Shown: positions 11,303-22,319, numbered from the stretch's first letter. The stretch is DNA of 64,000 nucleotides from Procambarus clarkii (GCF_040958095.1 NC_091165.1:32838460-32902459), one strand, 5' to 3'. Program-made: numbers and translations. The notes: generated by a model not told the origin, from the sequence alone.

Positions 11303-12147
11303 CATTTTGGCGTACCCCGCGCGCCACCCCTCAACTGTGCGATATGGGACCCAGGGTGTCACGGGAGCGCGCGTAAATTCTGAAAAGTGTATACTCTCTT
11401 CAACTTTGTCACCTTAATTCTCATCCTACGAGATTAAATTTTGTATCATTGTGTTCGCAATAGAATTCTCTACAGCACTAAATGCATATAAACTCCAAAA
11501 GCCCGGCAAATTACCCGCAGAAAACAGAGAAAATGCGAACGAGTAACCCAGGAGCGCGCAAACGCGATAAAATGTTTTCACTATTTTCACTCTGGTCACC
11601 TCAATTTTCGTCCTAGGTCTTTCATTTTAGTCTCAATGGGTTCGCAATAGAATTCTCTAGAGGAACATTAGCATATAAAATAAAAAACCTGGTCACGCTC
11701 CAACCGCCAACGAGTTGAAGACGAGCCACGCGTTAGCCGCAAGTGAGCGCTCAGACGCCTTCCAGCTACACTCCCAATTCCCGCCCTTTTCAAGCCTTTC
11801 TTTTGCAATTTTCTTCCTGGAAGGGCCTTGTTCATGATCACTATCCATCGTGGAGTAAGTGTAGGTAGTTTCTAAAGCCGCAGTAAGAAATATAGCCATG
11901 GAAAATAGCCGAAATGTTCACACGTTTGAGATGCGAGGGGAGGCGACATTGGTCACAACAGTGGAGTGAAAACAATGGGCCCACGGCGTGTGCCAAGCCG
12001 CCTGAGGGCCACGAGGCTCAACAAAGAAAATGGGAAGACATCGGCGCGCATTTTAAAACCAGTCCCAAAAAAATAGGATATAAACCTGATTTTTGGCGAT
12101 TATTTAAAGTGGATGACGCAATGCTGCGTCATCCCCGGGCGAAAGTG
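11303..12147 (-). mobile_element. 845-bp TTAA-flanked element, copy 1
   Basis: TTAA at 11299-11302 and 12148-12151 flanks exactly 845 bp. One end begins CATTTTGGCGTACCCC, and the other, read inward, CACTTTCGCCCGGGG. An inverted near-identical copy of exactly 845 bp lies at 44880-45724. TTAA targets point to piggyBac-type mobilisation. Each copy holds one conserved 68-codon frame. The host is the RNase-H LINE, which reads across the TTAA. Confidence 0.88.
11693..11899 (-). CDS. Small conserved frame inside the 845-bp element (68 aa)
   Basis: ATG frame with MAIFLTAALET, then MDSDHEQGPSRKKIAKERLE and KGGNWECSWKASERS. The twin copy at 45128-45334 differs at only 5 of 68 residues. The acidic then basic MDSDHEQGPSRKK start could be the N-terminus of a deleted transposase. 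No known domain is seen; whether it is expressed is unknown. Confidence 0.35.
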   Translation of the reverse strand: MAIFLTAALETTYTYSTMDSDHEQGPSRKKIAKERLEKGGNWECSWKASERSLAANAWLVFNSLAVGA

Positions 12148-12371
12148 TTAATGGAGCACTGCCCTGCTCCTTATTGTCCCTTGTATTGCTGTGCATAGTT
12201 GAATGTCCTGACTTACAAGATGTGCGAGCGTCTTGCTTCCCAACTGTTTCTCGAGGACATTTGTCCCTTAATAGAAAAATTGGTGAATCACATACCTTTG
12301 ATATCACACAACTTATCCTCATTTGTTCTCATATTGGCATCCTTAGTGATATTTTGTAGTGGCCACATTCT

Positions 12372-13217
12372 AAATATATAAAAAAAAGTTTCAAAAACTG
12401 TTGGCATTCTTTCTAAGATCAGATATTATGTACCACGCCCTGCCCTGGTGACTCTTTATTACTCCCTCGTCTATCCATATCTCAACTATGGTATTTGTGC
12501 TTGGGGTTCTACTACTCAAAATCATTTACGTCCTCTAATTACTCAACACAAAGCTGCCATTAGGACAATATCCAACTCTGGCCCCAGACATCACTCGGTA
12601 CCCCTACTCAAATCTCTGAATATGTTAGACATTAAGTCACTGCACATTCTCTCATGTGTATTATACATATATAAAACGCTAAACTATAATGCCAATCCTG
12701 ACCTCAAAAGCTTCATAGAAGGTTGTAACAGAACCCATGAGCACCACACCAGAAATAAATACAGTTTTGATATTCCTAGAATACGACTTATTCAAACTAG
12801 AAATGCTCTACAAATCAAGGGACCCAGATTGTGGAATGACCTTCCCAACCATGTTAAAGACTGTACCTCTCTCAACCAGTTTAAGATAAAAACGAAGCTA
12901 TACCTAATAAATTCCCTGTAACCTACCTTACCCCTCTAATGTCATCTAATGTCTTTTTTTTTTTTTTTTCAAAGAGCGCTGTTTGTCAACAGAATTGTAT
13001 TTGTGCTGCTTTTTCAGCTATGTTTTCATTTTACTCTTTATGCTCAATTAGTATTAAGCTTTAGTCATTTAAGTTTTTTATGCCCGAAACGCTTTGCGTA
13101 ATAGTGGCTTTAGGCATTGTATGTACTAGCCCTAACTATAAATCCATCACTCTTTGTAAAATCTCTTATGTATGTACCTTCCCTAAATAAACATTTTGAT
13201 TTTTGATTTTTTGATTT
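12372..13217 (+). pseudogene. LINE 3' fragment (family 'L'): RT C-terminus and 3' UTR
   Basis: The open frame 12448-12921 encodes the C-terminal domain downstream of the RT: YYSLVYPYLNYGICAWGS, HKAAIRTISNSGPRHHSVPL, GPRLWNDLPNHVKDC. This is a common 3' domain of CR1/L2/Jockey-group LINEs. The 3' UTR contains TGCCCGAAACGC and TAGTGGCTTTA and ends in (TTTTTGA)n at 13193-13217. It is 5'-truncated and inserted in the RNase-H LINE. The same family is found at 33267-33334 plus 37321-37640. Confidence 0.82.
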
Positions 13218-13309
13218 AGTGTTTTTTGAATATTCTGTGACATTGGTGCTACATAGTCTCCCTGGCTTGGTGTCTTCTTTAGATAATTATTTATTTGCCA
13301 CCCACAGAA

Positions 13310-13640
13310 GAGTTATGAGACCCACTACCCCTACAGGATAGGTATGGGATGCACTACCACCTACAGGATAGGTATGGGACCACTAGCACCTGCAGGATGG
13401 GTATGAGTCCCACTATCACCGAAAGGATGGGTATGGAGCTCACCACCACCCAGAGGATAGGCATGAGACCCACTACTACCCACAGGATAGGTATGGGGCC
13501 AGCTACCATCCACAGAATGGGTTTGGGACCCACCACCACTCTCGGGATAGGTATGGGACCCACTACCACCCACGAGATAGGCATTTTTCCCACTACTGTA
13601 CCACCATCAGGATGGTAGTGGGAAAAAATGAGATCCACTG
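13310..13640. repeat. 30-bp minisatellite, about 10 units
   Basis: Degenerate units of about 30 bp built from CCCACTACCACCCACAGGAT and AGGTATGGGA. Because 30 is a multiple of 3, frames across it show 10-residue repeats on both strands; no sign that they are used. Confidence 0.9.
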
Positions 13641-13799
13641 CTACCGACATGATAGGTTTGAAGAGAGTTTTTGAGAGAACAATACCATTCAATGAAAATT
13701 GCTCAATTGGGAGCAACAATAAAAAAAATAAAAATAATCAAGCGTACATTTGACATTAAGGAAAAGAAGTAGTTCTTTAACTGTATAAATCTCTGGTGC

Positions 13800-14315
13800 C
13801 TGGGTGCACTGGATTAACATTTGGATTACTGTATCTAAGAATGGAGACCTTATCTTCAGAAGGACATAGCTGCTCTGGAGAAGGTGCATCACTGGGCAAC
13901 AACAATCATTCCAGAGCAAAGTCATCTCACGTATCAGGAACGGTTGAGAGCCACAGGGCTAACAACACTACAAACCAGGCATGACAGGGCAGATCTCATC
14001 GAAACCTTTAAAATGCTGAACAATTTGGAGAATGTTGATCCAGACATTGTCTTCAAAAGGTCAGGGGTAACACAAACAAGGAGCAATGGTTTCAAGCTCA
14101 ACAAACCACAATGTAGGACTGAGACCAGGAGATGCTTTTACACCCATAGGGTTGTAAACTCAGGGTTATGAACTGCCTACCTGCCGAAGCCATAAATGCC
14201 AAGACTCTGCTGAACATTAAAATCCAGCTTGGAAAACTCATCAGGCCAAATGTGGGGACCTTTGACAAGCCAGCAGCTTCCTGTCATCATCAAGGCCACT
14301 AGAGTTAGTGGCCCT
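13800..14315 (+). pseudogene. CR1/Jockey-group LINE C-terminal relic
   Basis: Frame 13884-14171 encodes LTYQERLRATGLTTLQTRHD, DLIETFKMLNNLENVDP and FYTHRVVNS, the C-terminal region that follows the RT in CR1-like LINEs. Compare GDMITTFKIVTGIDK and NRVVDGWNKL in the copy at 29191-30690. It is truncated on both sides and runs into the 24-bp minisatellite. Confidence 0.75.
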
Positions 14316-14317
14316 CA

Positions 14318-14530
14318 GTGGTGTAAATGTAACCAGGACACATGGTGTATGTATAACCAAGACACATGGTGTACGTATAACCAGGACACATGGTGTAAAT
14401 GTAACCAAGACACGTGGTGTAAATATAACCAGGACACATGGTGTAAATGTAACCATGACACATGCTGTAAATGTAGCCAGGACACATGGTGTAAATGTAA
14501 CCAAGACCTGTGGTGTAAATGTTGCATCAG
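14318..14530. repeat. 24-bp minisatellite, about 9 units
   Basis: Units of the form AACCAGGACACATGGTGT plus AAATGT. Translations show 8-residue repeats (NQDTWCKC). The open frames across it are periodicity artefacts. Confidence 0.93.
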
Positions 14531-14603
14531 AGACCTCTACAGTTCAATAACTACATTCCTTCCAAGCCAAAGCATCTTTTGACTCTTCCTTGGCTCTTTT
14601 TTT

Positions 14604-14869
14604 TTTTACAGCAATTCCCACTCGTGCAACTTTCAATGGGCGACGGATCATAACTCGTGGGTCCATTTCTTCTTCATCAGCTGCATGGTATAGTGTCACT
14701 TGTTGATATTCTAGTTATCACCTTCACTGTTATCACCGTCATGCAGTCTTTCATGGCTTCATTATTGAAAGGATTTGTCTGTTGTCTGACCATCAGTGGA
14801 GTTCTTGTTGGTCTGTTTGTAAGACTTACTGAGAAAAAAAAGATCGATGCTGATGCATCACAAAGATAA
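14604..14869. other. Stretch with protein-like frames on both strands, unresolved
   Basis: On the plus strand, after a TTCTTCTTCATCAG acceptor-like site at about 14690, a frame runs to a TAA at 14869. It encodes a hydrophobic segment (VDILVITFTVITVMQSF), a second one, and a charged end (RLTEKKKIDADASQR). An AATAAA lies about 20 bp after the stop. On the minus strand, about 14690-14610 encodes DEEEMDPRVMIRRPLKVARV between an AG and a GT. Only one, or neither, can be a real exon. No family was recognised. Confidence 0.25.
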
Positions 14870-14870
14870 T

Positions 14871-15355
14871 TACAGGAACTGAAATAAAATAAAAGTGCCA
14901 AGGATAAAATACTCATTTACTTCTTGATAAATTCAACAATATAAAATAAATCATATCATAAACACACAAATTTGGTCGTACCTAATTTATTTTGTCATCT
15001 AAACTGAAAGTTGCACATTTCATGCTCATAAAGATGTAACTTGTATTGTCCAAAGCTATGGAATATTAAATACTTTGAATACAAACCTATTCTCCTTCAA
15101 CGTATTATAAGCTTACCACACTTGGTATCTTATTCAGAAAGGCAGTAATTTACAATACCACACAAATGGTCTTGCTGCCAATGATATTGTCAGTAACGGC
15201 AAAAGTTACATCTGCTTATAAAACTTTAAATCGACATACTGTACAAATAATAAAAGGAATATTTTTCCATGTTACTATTGTTTTGAAACAAGAACGATAG
15301 TAACTTATTAATAATCATGTTTTATAATATTTGAAAATAAGTTTTTGAACACCAT
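14871..15355. other. AT-rich intergenic sequence, nothing recognised
   Basis: No coding potential; probably sequence beyond the Argonaute 3' end. Confidence 0.5.
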
Positions 15356-15356
15356 T

Positions 15357-15362
15357 TTTATT
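15357..15362 (-). terminator. Candidate polyadenylation signal of the Argonaute gene
   Basis: AATAAA on the minus strand, about 195 bp after the stop codon. This is a plausible 3'-UTR length, but the region is AT-rich and such hexamers arise by chance. Confidence 0.4.
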
Positions 15363-15555
15363 GCTTAAAGACTTTCCTCATAAACAATAGAAAAAATTTG
15401 AATTTCTCTGCATGTTCTCTATAAATAAATAATAATTAAGTGCAGGAACAATGATTTACCTTACATAATGAGCCAATATCCATCTACCTGATAAACACAG
15501 GTCAGGTTCCCTATTCTTACATATGTCAAAAATAAAGCAAACATTTCAATCTGTC

Positions 15556-15685
15556 TTACACATAGTAAAGTTTATTGGAGACAGGAGTGTCAGTATTAAC
15601 TGTAACCGCTTCTTCGATCTCTTTTTGGCTGACAGACTCTGAAGCATCGTCGTTATTGCAGAGCTCGTTGAGATGCACTTTAGCC
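15556..15685 (-). CDS. Ago (AGO2-like): Argonaute, terminal coding exon
   Basis: This 130-base exon follows a TTCTAG acceptor. One base completes the Arg of AAFR, then 42 codons follow, beginning AKVHLNELCNNDDASES and ending SNKLYYV before a TAA at 15558-15556. AAFR(A) at the junction, an acidic variable tail and a short aromatic C-terminus ending YV are what Argonautes show (AGO1 and AGO2 end MYFA or MYFV). The phase fits exon 5 exactly. A candidate polyadenylation signal AATAAA on the minus strand lies at 15362-15357. The intron before it is 7.55 kb and includes the assembly gap, so the distance is not certain. Confidence 0.85.
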
Positions 15686-15927
15686 CTAGAATCAAGATTA
15701 TTAATCTTCGTTAGAAGTGAGGCGTAAAGTTTCATTAAATATTATAAAATTATACAATTAATGAGCTTGGGGTGAGTGTGCACACATCCCGTACTGGTAT
15801 ATATTATATAAAGACTTACCATCACCAACAATTGTTTTTATCCACCCTTTCCACTACAGTACTGCTGAGAGATCGAGTATGGGGTGCATAATAAATGAAC
15901 TAAACTATCTCTGTTATACAAGTTCTT
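15686..15927 (-). other. Start of Argonaute intron 5 next to the last exon
   Basis: Unique AT-rich DNA between the last Argonaute exon and the first repeat in the intron. Confidence 0.5.
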
Positions 15928-16915
15928 TCTGGGGGGAGCCCCGTCGGCTTCCCGGAGCTTTACCGGCTGATATGCTAATGTCAGACTTTGGCATCAGTCA
16001 TGTGTATGGAGTTCTAGGGCCTACCGGGGACCACGGCCAGAACCTGGCCCCCTCAGAGGGGCATGGGGAGCAATGGCCTATAGAAACCCACGTGTGGTTG
16101 GAAGCATTCTGTCTGCCATCGACCGGGTCAAGCATCCAGAAAGGTAAGATTCCAAAACAAACCCCTATTCTGGTGAAAATTGCTACCTAAAGCCGAACTA
16201 GTGGATAGAACTCACCAGAAAACAAGGAAACTAGTATGACGTTATACGTCACCACGCCGCTGTCTGCGCAGCTCCCCCCTCCCTGGGAGGGGGAAGGGGG
16301 AGCCCCAGACCTCCCACGCCGGCTAACCACCCATCAGTTCTTCGGCTGATGCTATAGGCAACGGTTATGTGCTCCGGCTCCAGTGGTTGTTTCAGCACTG
16401 TACCTAGAGTGTGGTGTCTGTTTTCTAGGTGGTGCGTGAGCCGGGAGTGATTCTCCAGTACTCGGGCTGCATGCGCCTAGGGTTCCCTTCCCTAGGTGCC
16501 CTGTAAGTACTGCCCTTGGGGCTTGGGGCCACCTTCCACAAGTTCCTTGGGTCCTGCCCCTGCTTGGCCATTTACTGCTTGGTTTTCGGCCGCTCTTTGT
16601 GTGCTCGGGTGTTCTGTCTCCCTTGTTCGCCTTAGAGTAAGGGGCAGTTTTTGCACTGGTGGGGCGCAGGGAACTGTGCAGCTTGTCTTTACCAATTATA
16701 GCGGCCGGCTCTGTTCCGCTTGGGTACGCTGTCCTCTTGCGGGGTTTTCTTTTTCTTTTTGTTTATCTACCTGGTGGGGAGGTCTGCCTTCATTCTTGCC
16801 CCTTGTGTCCCTTGTGTTCTGAGTATTTTCTGTCCCTGCCTGATTGTCCACCCCTGGTTGTTATCCTGGGGTTTTTGTGCTTCTGCTCTTTCTTCCTGCC
16901 TCCTCTGCAGCAGGG
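15928..16915 (+). mobile_element. DIRS retrotransposon 5' end, plus strand, cut by the assembly gap
   Basis: TCTGGGGGGAGCCCCGTCGG opens a terminal repeat that includes TACCGGGGACCACGGCCAGA, the purine block GGGAGGGGGAAGGGGGAGCC, and leader sequence running into a Gag-region frame at 16659 on. It matches the minus-strand copies read in reverse (for example 52497 downward). The element is lost in the N run; the sequence on the other side is an unrelated LINE. Confidence 0.8.
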
Positions 16916-17415
16916 NNNNNNNNNNNNNNNNNNNNNNNNNNNNNNNNNNNNNNNNNNNNNNNNNNNNNNNNNNNNNNNNNNNNNNNNNNNNNNNNNNNNN
17001 NNNNNNNNNNNNNNNNNNNNNNNNNNNNNNNNNNNNNNNNNNNNNNNNNNNNNNNNNNNNNNNNNNNNNNNNNNNNNNNNNNNNNNNNNNNNNNNNNNNN
17101 NNNNNNNNNNNNNNNNNNNNNNNNNNNNNNNNNNNNNNNNNNNNNNNNNNNNNNNNNNNNNNNNNNNNNNNNNNNNNNNNNNNNNNNNNNNNNNNNNNNN
17201 NNNNNNNNNNNNNNNNNNNNNNNNNNNNNNNNNNNNNNNNNNNNNNNNNNNNNNNNNNNNNNNNNNNNNNNNNNNNNNNNNNNNNNNNNNNNNNNNNNNN
17301 NNNNNNNNNNNNNNNNNNNNNNNNNNNNNNNNNNNNNNNNNNNNNNNNNNNNNNNNNNNNNNNNNNNNNNNNNNNNNNNNNNNNNNNNNNNNNNNNNNNN
17401 NNNNNNNNNNNNNNN
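16916..17415. other. Assembly gap, 500 N
   Basis: Exactly 500 N, a conventional scaffold-gap length, so the true distance is unknown. Frames that cross it are meaningless. Confidence 1.
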
Positions 17416-18434
17416 CTCTATTGATTTTGTTGGTTTGCCTTTATGTACCACTTTACTGGTTTGCCTACCCCTATCACTTTGTAGAAAAAAATTTATTTCT
17501 TCTTCATTCCTGCTCTCATTTAAATGTTTTGCCTCGGCGAGGTTCAGTTTCAGCTTCTCTCTATCTTCTTTTGAAAGATCTCGTCTTAACGACCACCCTT
17601 TCCCATCCTCATCCCTTTGCAATTTTCTAGCATTCCTTAGTACTTCTTCCATCTGTTTGGCACCGTTTAGGGTGATCCTCAAAGGTCGATCTTTCCCTTT
17701 TACGTACCTGCCTATTCTCCTGTAGTCGCACACATTCTCTCTGTTTGTAAGACCTTCCACGAGGCCAACAATTTTATCTACTACTTTAGCTTCTTCTACA
17801 GCTCTTTCTGACCTAGATGTTATCGCCTTTTCTTTGCAGCCAAAAATGATCAGGGACTTACTCCGATCAACTGTGTTTTGCACCAACTTCGGGTTAGATG
17901 CCAATTCTTTCCTCACTTCTAACCTAATGTTTGTTTTATCTTGGTTGCTGCAGTTTTGACTTCCTTTACTGCTTCTTCTATTTTTTCCTTCTCCTTGGCC
18001 ACTTGTGCATAAGTGAGTTGCATATCTTTCTTGCACTGTTCTATTCCCTGTGTAACTTCCTCCATCTGTGCTGACAAAAGCTGTTTCTCCTGTTGAATTT
18101 CCTTGCCTAACCTATTGTAGTCATTTATGTTTAAATTTACTTTAACTTCTTCCAAAGCTATTTTTAAGAGTTTATTTTCTTCTTCCATGGCTTTGCAATT
18201 TGTTTCCAATTGATTCTTATCCTTGCGCAAGTCTTTCACTAAACCCTCAAGACATAAAACTTTGCTATTCAAATGGTCATTACTTTCTTTCAATTTACTA
18301 ATTATTTCTACATGAGAGTTCACTATAGTATCTAAATTTACCAACTTGTTATGTAGACTACTAATATCAATGCTTTCTTCATTGAATCCCTCAAAATCAA
18401 GCTCTGTTTTGTTTTTCCCCTTGCCAGTGGCCAT
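17416..18434 (-). pseudogene. LINE ORF1 (coiled-coil nucleic-acid-binding type), frameshifted, C-terminus in the gap
   Basis: The minus strand starts with the ATG of MATGKGKNKTELDFEG at 18434. A long charged, heptad-rich stretch follows (HNKLVNLDTIVNSHVEIISK to QCKKDMQLTYAQVAKEKE), consistent with a coiled coil. A frameshift near 17935 moves to KTNIRLEVRKELASNPKLVQ, SKSLIIFGCKEKAI, RIGRYVKGKDRPLRI and RNARKLQRDEDGKGWSL, the RRM-like segment with repeated R-I-G and L-R-x-L pattern seen in LINE ORF1 proteins. A related ORF1 relic lies at 42325-42545. ORF2 is not present beside it. Confidence 0.72.
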
Positions 18435-18479
18435 CTTGAATGTATCTACGTCTTTGTGCCTTTCTCACCATACAAGCTT

Positions 18480-19020
18480 AGATGTAGAGTTATGGTGAAC
18501 AAAACATGTAAATACTTATATATAACGTGAGGGTGAGGTGAGGGAGGGAGGGAGTGGCAGCCAGTGGCTGCCACTGCCACTCAGCATATCAACTTAGTGG
18601 TTCGTTATGGTGAACACCAATGTAGATACTTATATATAGCGTCTGTATATAGTGAATAAAAGCAAAAACAGTATTGTGGCAGGAGAATGTGGGTGAGTCA
18701 GGTGACTTGAGGGAGGGAGGAAGTAGCAGCCAATGGCGAGCTGCCACTGCCACTCAGCATGCCAACTTAGTGGTTCGTTATGGTTAACACGAATATAGAT
18801 ACATATATATAACGTCTGTATATAGTGAATAAAAGCAAAAACAGTATGTTGGGAGGAGAATGTGGGCGAGTGAAGTGTTGAGGGAGGGAGTGAGTGAGTG
18901 GCTGGCTGGTGTGGGGCAGTCACTCCTTGTTACATTTTGACTCATAATAGCAACTTAGTGGTTCATTATGGTGAACAAAACATGCAGATACTTATATATA
19001 ACCTGTGTATATAGTGTTAT
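18480..19020. repeat. Tandem ~180-bp repeats just upstream of the LINE ORF1
   Basis: Three diverged units of 176 to 186 bp, recognisable by AACTTAGTGGTTCGTTATGG at about 18590, 18766 and 18952, each with ATACTTATATATA and GAGGGAGGGAG blocks. They start about 45 bp upstream of the ORF1 ATG on the minus strand, so they could be promoter monomers of that LINE. Confidence 0.8.
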
Positions 19021-19382
19021 AACCAACAAAGTATTTGTTCACTGTTTGATGAAGATAATTGAATCAACAATATGCACACCATATTTTTGAGTACAATGAT
19101 GATTCACTTATTTTATTATATAAATATATCAAACTACACACTATTGAATAATATTACAGCCAAAAAACTACGAAAAATCAATCAGAGACATTGAAATAAT
19201 TAGGTAATTATCTCTGTGGCAACTCCGGCCTGACAGCTGGCGCTCAACAGACCGCCTGGGACGCACGCTGAGTCAGCGCCTGTTTTTTGCCAGACTTCCC
19301 CGCCCTATAGCGGGCAATATATGCCACTTACGATTTTGTATTATTTTTCCCATGATCAGTGAACACAAATTAACAGGTTTAG

Positions 19383-19414
<32 letters not shown>

Positions 19415-19440
19415 GGTATGTGCCTGTGGTGCATACTAAA
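19021..19440. other. AT-rich sequence with a 26-base poly-T tract
   Basis: No gene. A poly-T run occupies about 19389-19414. TTTAAGGGTTAA at 19454-19464 resembles the end of the TTAA element at 8699-10846, but no partner end was found. Confidence 0.4.
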
Positions 19441-19899
19441 TAGCCAAGCGCTATTTAAGGGTTAAGAAACATGGAGCAGTCTATCTGTAGACAACCGAGT
19501 GAACTTTTTTGACATTTGTTCTGGTTTTCAAAATTCTTCCTTTTTTATTATTTTCGCTTTTTTTATGTAAGAAACATGGAGGCAGCCTACCTGCCGACCA
19601 CCAAACGAATCTTTTGCTATAAGACAAATGAAAAATAAATATTGAACAAATTTGAAAGAAAGGAAAAAGTCATAAAGGTTTGTGCAGTGTATGTAAGGTA
19701 GGCTGCTCCATTATTGAGACGTAAATGACAAATACAAAACAAATGGAACACATTTGAAACAAAGAAAGATTGTTATAATGGAGCAGCCTACCTGCCGAAC
19801 ACCGAATGAACCTTTTTGACATTTGTCGTACTTCAGAAATTTCATTTCTTTTTTCTACAAAAACATCAATGCTTTGCAACATCTCAGCAGTCACTCCTT

Positions 19900-20115
19900 T
19901 ATATCCCGGCATCATTAGTATCTTTAAATAAGAACAACATAATTTATGTGCATCGTCGGAAGCGTCGAAGAACGTGCAAGAAGCAGTGCGACCCCACCAT
20001 GTGGTGTTGACGTTACTCAAACAGCGTTCACCATACGGGACTATTTGTCGCCGATCGGGTCGGTCGTTACCCAAAATGTTCGCCTTTTGGGGGCGATCGT
20101 TATATGAGGTACCAC
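19900..20115. repeat. Terminal part of a DNA transposon (Tc1/mariner/pogo-like)
   Basis: Read on the minus strand, the end is CAGTGGTACCTCATATAACG followed by ATCGCCCCCAAAAGG, the style of Tigger/pogo ends (compare CAGTATCCACTC of the complete element at 38247). The opposite end is not identifiable, so it is a remnant. Confidence 0.45.
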
Positions 20116-20427
20116 TGTATCTACAACAGCAGTAGCAAGACTATTTAAGGACCACAAACAACATCCAATCAGCTCAGTTACTGTACAATACTTTATAGGT
20201 TCCTATAAGGTTTGTGCACTAAAAGTAAAGCAAATTTATATCAGACATGTATATGTTCTGATTACCAGAACAGTTGTAATGACTGCTTGGGGATGCCGTA
20301 AACTTTAGTTCCCAGTAAACCCAAACAAGTCTTACCTGCTCGTGCCATTAGCTACCATTATTTTCCCTTTATTCTTGTAATTTACTAGCCATTAAGCATA
20401 TGTGTCATTTTAAAGTAATTATAAAAA

Positions 20428-22318
20428 CTAGACTGGTGTTATTTCCTTGTTCACTTTGCAGTATTTCATTAACTCATTTTTATCAAGAGCTGCATGTAGC
20501 AAGTTAATCATACAAATAAGTGCATCGTTAGTGCTTTTTTGGGGTCTGAAGCCATATTGACAAGAGCTAAGTATATTGTGTTTGGCTAGATAAGAGTAAA
20601 GCTGCTTGTAGATAAGTTTTTCAAATATTTTAGACAAGTTTGGCAGAATTGATATAGGTCTGAAGTTGTTAACATGCCTAAAAAATCTTTTTTGTAAATA
20701 AGAGGCTTTTTTTGTAAATAAGAGTTGGTATCTCCTCAAGGGCACTAGACTTGGTTTTAAGGGAAAGGATTATGTCAGTAACATCGGTGGCATTAGTAGG
20801 CTTTAGGTACAGAGACTGTGGATAGTTTCCTGTAAAATAGTCCTGAATATTAGTACTGGAAGATGGAATATCATTTGCAAGGGAAGAGAAGAACCTATTG
20901 AATTCAAAAGCAGTGTCAGAGGCTGAAAGCAGACCATCATTATTTGACAGGAGTATTGGTTTGTTATTTAAAATCTTCTTTGATCCCAATATTTGTGAAA
21001 TTGTGCTCCATGTTTTTCTTAATGTTGCCCTTTGTGTGGGTAAATTTATCTTCGTAGTATTTAATTTTGGCTTTCCTAATTATTTTAGATAGCAATGATG
21101 AGTAATTCTTTGAAAATTCTTTGGAGACAATTCCTAACCTATACTTCTTCTCAAGGTCATGTTTTTTATTAATGGATTTAAGTATCCCCTTTGTAAGCCA
21201 AGGATTGTTCAGCCTTTTAGTTGTGACTTGTTTCGTTAGCATAGGACAGTGGGTGTTATAAAGGCTGAGAGTTTTTTGTAGAAAGATTGCACTGCTAGGT
21301 TGATGTCCCCTATGTTACCTAATTTGGACTCCCAGTTGACATTAGCAGCAGCAGCTATAAAATTGCCTATGGCAGTTTCATTGTGCAGTCTAAAGCTTAT
21401 CTCCCATGTCTCTAGAGGTGGATTGTTAATGTTAGGAGAAATGTGGGGGTAATGGTCTGTAGTGCTATCGATGATTATCCCTGAAGTAAGCGGAGAGGTT
21501 ATGTTGGTCCAGATGTGATCAAGAGCTGAGGCAGAACTGTCAGTGATTCTAGTAGGTCTAGTGATTAAGGGTATGAGGAAGCAAGAATTCATACAGTTGA
21601 GGAAGCTGGCAGCAGTAGGGTTTTCAGGCTCGCAGAGGTCAATATTAAAGTCCCCTGCGATAATTAGATGGTTTTTGTTCAGTCTGTTATCTAGTATAAG
21701 ATTTCTAAGATTAGAGTTGAATTCGGACACATCAGTGTTAGGAATTCTATAGACTGCTCCCACAGTCAGGACAGACTCAGCACCCTTGACTCTGAAATTG
21801 GCGAAGATATACTCCCCACAGTAGTCTCTAGTTCTAATTACTTTTAAGCATGTTAGTTCTTGGTGGTAGTAAAGAGCAGTACCACCACCTCTCTGAATTG
21901 GTCGACAGTTGTGAATTGCTGAGTAGTTTGGCATGTTAAAGAGTTGAGTAATATCCTCTTTTAACCACGTCTCAGTAAGTATAATAAAAGAGAATTTGTT
22001 GTCAATAGTTTCAATCAAGGCACTAACATCATCGAAGTGTTTGCTTAGTGATCTTACATTCAAGTTAATTACAGAGATATTGTGATTATGTGTTAATACA
22101 TTGTTTACATCATGAGCTGTAAAATATCTGCAATTTTGATCATTAAAGTGATGATTGTCATAGATAGTGGGTAAGAGGTTTAGTTCTGGGTCTATACTTG
22201 TTTGCATAAGAAGGCTGGTTGTAGGAAACAAGGCAAGAATGGCAATTACAAAATAAAATTTTGATATAAAAGGGGGGAAAAATAAAAATATAAACAAGAC
22301 TATACAAGACAAATACAA
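20428..22318 (-). pseudogene. LINE ORF2 5' half: endonuclease plus start of RT, several frameshifts
   Basis: Minus frame 22318-21236 encodes an APE-type endonuclease: ISVINLNVRSLSKHFDD, FIILTETWLKED, LIIAGDFNIDLCEP, DHIWTNIT and TDHYPH give the N-R-S, E-T-W, G-D-F-N, D-H and D-H signature order. Frames 21242-20964, 20989-20678 and 20745-20428 continue with PWLTKGILKSI and NFRPISILPNLSKIFEKLI plus QYGFRPQKSTNDAL of the RT. The catalytic RT motifs are missing, so the copy is 3'-truncated. It lies in the sense orientation inside Argonaute intron 5. Confidence 0.85.
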
Positions 22319-22319
22319 A

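Larger units (their letters stand above)
10956..13295 (+). pseudogene. LINE RNase H copy 4, interrupted by two later insertions
   Basis: Three pieces read in order: 10956-11302 (NERADTATKE-like start to the TALARL region), 12152-12370 (CPAPYC to the C-terminus) and 13218-13295 (3' tail GGTGCTACATAGTCTCCCTG). The gaps are filled by the 845-bp TTAA element and by a 3' LINE fragment ending (TTTTTGA)n. A SINE body fragment also sits at 11135-11210. None of it is coding any more. Confidence 0.75.

Noticed and set aside
13349..13618. Repetitive protein with MGPTTTHRIG units
   Set aside because: Product of the 30-bp minisatellite; both strands look equally open and there is no start or splice context.
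14229..14582. Cys-rich repetitive protein NQDTWCKC
   Set aside because: Product of the 24-bp minisatellite; the opposite strand gives an equally regular frame.
16659..18036. Frames of 234-391 codons crossing the N run
   Set aside because: N is translated as X, so the apparent length is meaningless; the real sequence on each side belongs to different repeats.
19455..19465. End of a second TTAA-type element
   Set aside because: A single TTTAAGGGTTAA without a partner end nearby is not enough.
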